64,000 nucleotides of DNA from assembly GCA_002337455.1 (NCBI GenBank), contig DDGC01000027.1, forward strand, positions 37,251 through 101,250, written 5' to 3'. Shown in pieces: positions 63,501 through 64,000 of the stretch; the stretch's first letter is position 1; each line of letters starts with the position of its first letter. A model generated the notes under the pieces. That model did no database searches and was not told the DNA's origin. It worked only from the letters and a program-made list of their open reading frames with translations. Made by a program: the position numbers and the translations under genes. This stretch comes from Rhizobiales bacterium UBA1912 (GTDB lineage: Bacteria; Pseudomonadota; Alphaproteobacteria; Rhizobiales; Devosiaceae).

Positions 63501-64000
63501 AAGCTCATGAGACCGGACGACTTGCCGCCGCCCGAGAGCTTTTCGCCCGAGCCGCGCAGGGCCGAGAAATTGGTGCCGGTGCCCGAGCCGTACTTGAACA
63601 AACGTGCTTCGCGGACCCAGAGGTCCATGATGCCGTTCTCGTTGACGAGGTCGTCGTCGACCGACTGGATGAAGCAGGCGTGGGGCTGGGGATGCTCGTA
63701 GGCCGATTTGGACTGGACGAGTTTGTGGGTGAACGGGTCGACATAGAAATGGCCCTGGCCGGGGCCGTCGATGCCATAGGCCCAGTGCAGGCCGGTGTTG
63801 AACCATTGCGGGGAATTGGGGGCAACGCGCTGGGTGGCGAGCATGTAGCACAGCTCGTCATAGAAGGTGCGGGCGTCGTCTTCGGACGTGAAATAGCCGC
63901 CCTTCCAGCCCCAGTATGTCCAGGTGCCGGCGAGGCGATCAAAAACCTGGCGCGAATCCATTTCCGAGCCAAAGCGGTCGTCTTCGGGCAGCTTGGCGAG
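60572..64000 (-). CDS. nrdJ: Vitamin B12-dependent ribonucleotide reductase (5' end cut by window edge)
   Basis: Class II reductase that makes deoxyribonucleotides with adenosylcobalamin. The frame is open to the window end at 64000 (LAKLPEDDRFGSEMDSRQVF), so the start is outside; about 1,142 codons are visible. Motifs include PNSPQWFNTGLHWAYGIDG, NPCSEYMFLDDTACNLASIN with an active-site cysteine, and TGTIGLVMDCDTTGIEP. The C-terminal tail has CSECQNFTLVRNGTCLKCDT followed by CGSTTGCS, a zinc/thiol element. A middle charged, repetitive segment (ERYRERERMPDRRKG) is a natural variable region. A cobalamin riboswitch would be outside the window. Confidence 0.95.
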   Translation of the reverse strand, partial: LAKLPEDDRFGSEMDSRQVFDRLAGTWTYWGWKGGYFTSEDDARTFYDELCYMLATQRVAPNSPQWFNTGLHWAYGIDGPGQGHFYVDPFTHKLVQSKSAYEHPQPHACFIQSVDDDLVNENGIMDLWVREARLFKYGSGTGTNFSALRGSGEKLSGGGKSSGLMSFLKIGDRAAGAIKSGGTTRRAAKMVVIDIDHPDIEEYINWKVKEEQKVAALVTGSKTVSKHLKLIMKAAVNCDGHEDDCFDPNKNPALKREVKAAKKALVPENYIFRVIQFARQGYTDIEFPIYDTDWDSEAYLTVSGQNSNNSVRVTDDFLRAVENDSDWNLTARQSGKVVKTLQARDLWEQVGYAAWASADPGIQYHTTINEWHTSPEAGPINASNPCSEYMFLDDTACNLASINLLPYRGKDGAFNTTDYEHTVRLWTLVLEVSVMMAQFPSKAIAERSYLYRTLGLGYANIGGLLMTSGIPYDSDEGRAIAGALTAIMTGVSYATSAEIASELGAFKDYKRNAKHMLRVIRNHRNAAYGKADGYEALSITPVPLDHASCPDQNLIDRATAAWDAALELGEKHGYRNAQVSVIAPTGTIGLVMDCDTTGIEPDFALVKFKKLAGGGYFKIINRAVPAALRTLGYSEDQIAEIEAYAVGHGNMNQAPAINPATLATKGFPEDKIAALNAAMKSAFDVKFVFNQWTLGADFLKSLGVTDAQLTDPTFELLPFLGFAKKDIEAANIHVCGAMTLEGAPFLKDEHLPVFDCATPCGKIGKRYLSVESHIRMMAAAQPFISGAISKTINMPNDATVEDSKQAYMLSWKLALKANALYRDGSKLSQPLNSSLLADEDEDEDDVAEIAAAALSERIPAVAEKIVERIVERERYRERERMPDRRKGYTQKAIVGGHKVYVHTGEYGDGRLGEIFIDMHKEGAAFRAMMNNFAIAISIGLQYGVPLDEFVEAFTFTRFEPAGLVMGNDHIKNATSILDYVFRELAISYLDRTDLAHVTPDAGATSIGKGVSEDNQVKDRTTPAPVPADNYVSRGMTRGRVKDKTLMLVASSDVKLANPVLAMQTQTVTALKQGTALKTDPEAEAAATKLVDEAQAKDTTTLRLEAQMKGYVGEACSECQNFTLVRNGTCLKCDTCGSTTGCS

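Overview
The window is high-GC chromosomal DNA from an alphaproteobacterium, most probably order Hyphomicrobiales (Rhizobiales) and plausibly a Devosiaceae-like genus. This rests on gene content and order: pyrB-pyrC'-plsY-dprA-topA, purM/purN beside perM-hdaA-ppk-ppx-rnd-aspS, GatCAB, and a B12-dependent NrdJ. The genus is inference; no rRNA gene is present to test it.

Left part (1-12.4 kb). A leftward housekeeping series runs pyrB, a pyrC-like gene lacking the catalytic HxH motif, plsY, dprA and topA (cut by the window edge). Next is a leftward operon (NAD(P)-binding NmrA-like protein, DUF4345, DUF1772) facing a divergent AraC regulator, with two inverted repeats between them. ruvX, a degenerate metallo-beta-lactamase-like gene, gatC, a GNAT gene, gatA and a pentapeptide-repeat gene follow.

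Middle part (12.4-41.9 kb). A repeat-rich gap leads to a YjhX-family gene, chorismate mutase, a second GNAT gene, gatB, a tiny proline-rich protein and a DMT exporter. Then come purN/purM, perM, hdaA, the polyphosphate pair ppk/ppx, rnd, aspS, a CSS-EAL phosphodiesterase, the malic enzyme maeB and AMP nucleosidase. A clear TPP riboswitch controls ykoF-ykoE-ykoD-ykoC, an ECF-type importer for thiamine or its HMP precursor. An LTxxQ periplasmic protein, an M29 aminopeptidase and a flavoprotein close this part.

Right part (41.9-64 kb). Two near-identical repeats of about 525 bp (41.9 and 58.1 kb) bracket an accessory block. A third, shortened and inverted relative lies at 12.6-12.9 kb. Between the two copies are a VOC protein, a small membrane protein, a LuxR-type response regulator, a convergent histidine kinase and a four-gene type I secretion cluster. 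That cluster holds a 2,324-residue animal-type haem peroxidase fused to RTX repeats, a strong hairpin, the ABC exporter, a second RTX protein with an N-terminal membrane anchor, and the HlyD-type adaptor. No TolC is present. The likely logic is that the two-component pair controls the operon, the hairpin lets the secreted peroxidase be made in excess of its exporter, and the anchored RTX protein is an accessory or second cargo. This is the most distinctive system in the window.

After the second long repeat come REP-like palindromes in inverted pairs, a GIY-YIG protein, two lower-GC genes of unknown function, and the start-truncated nrdJ.
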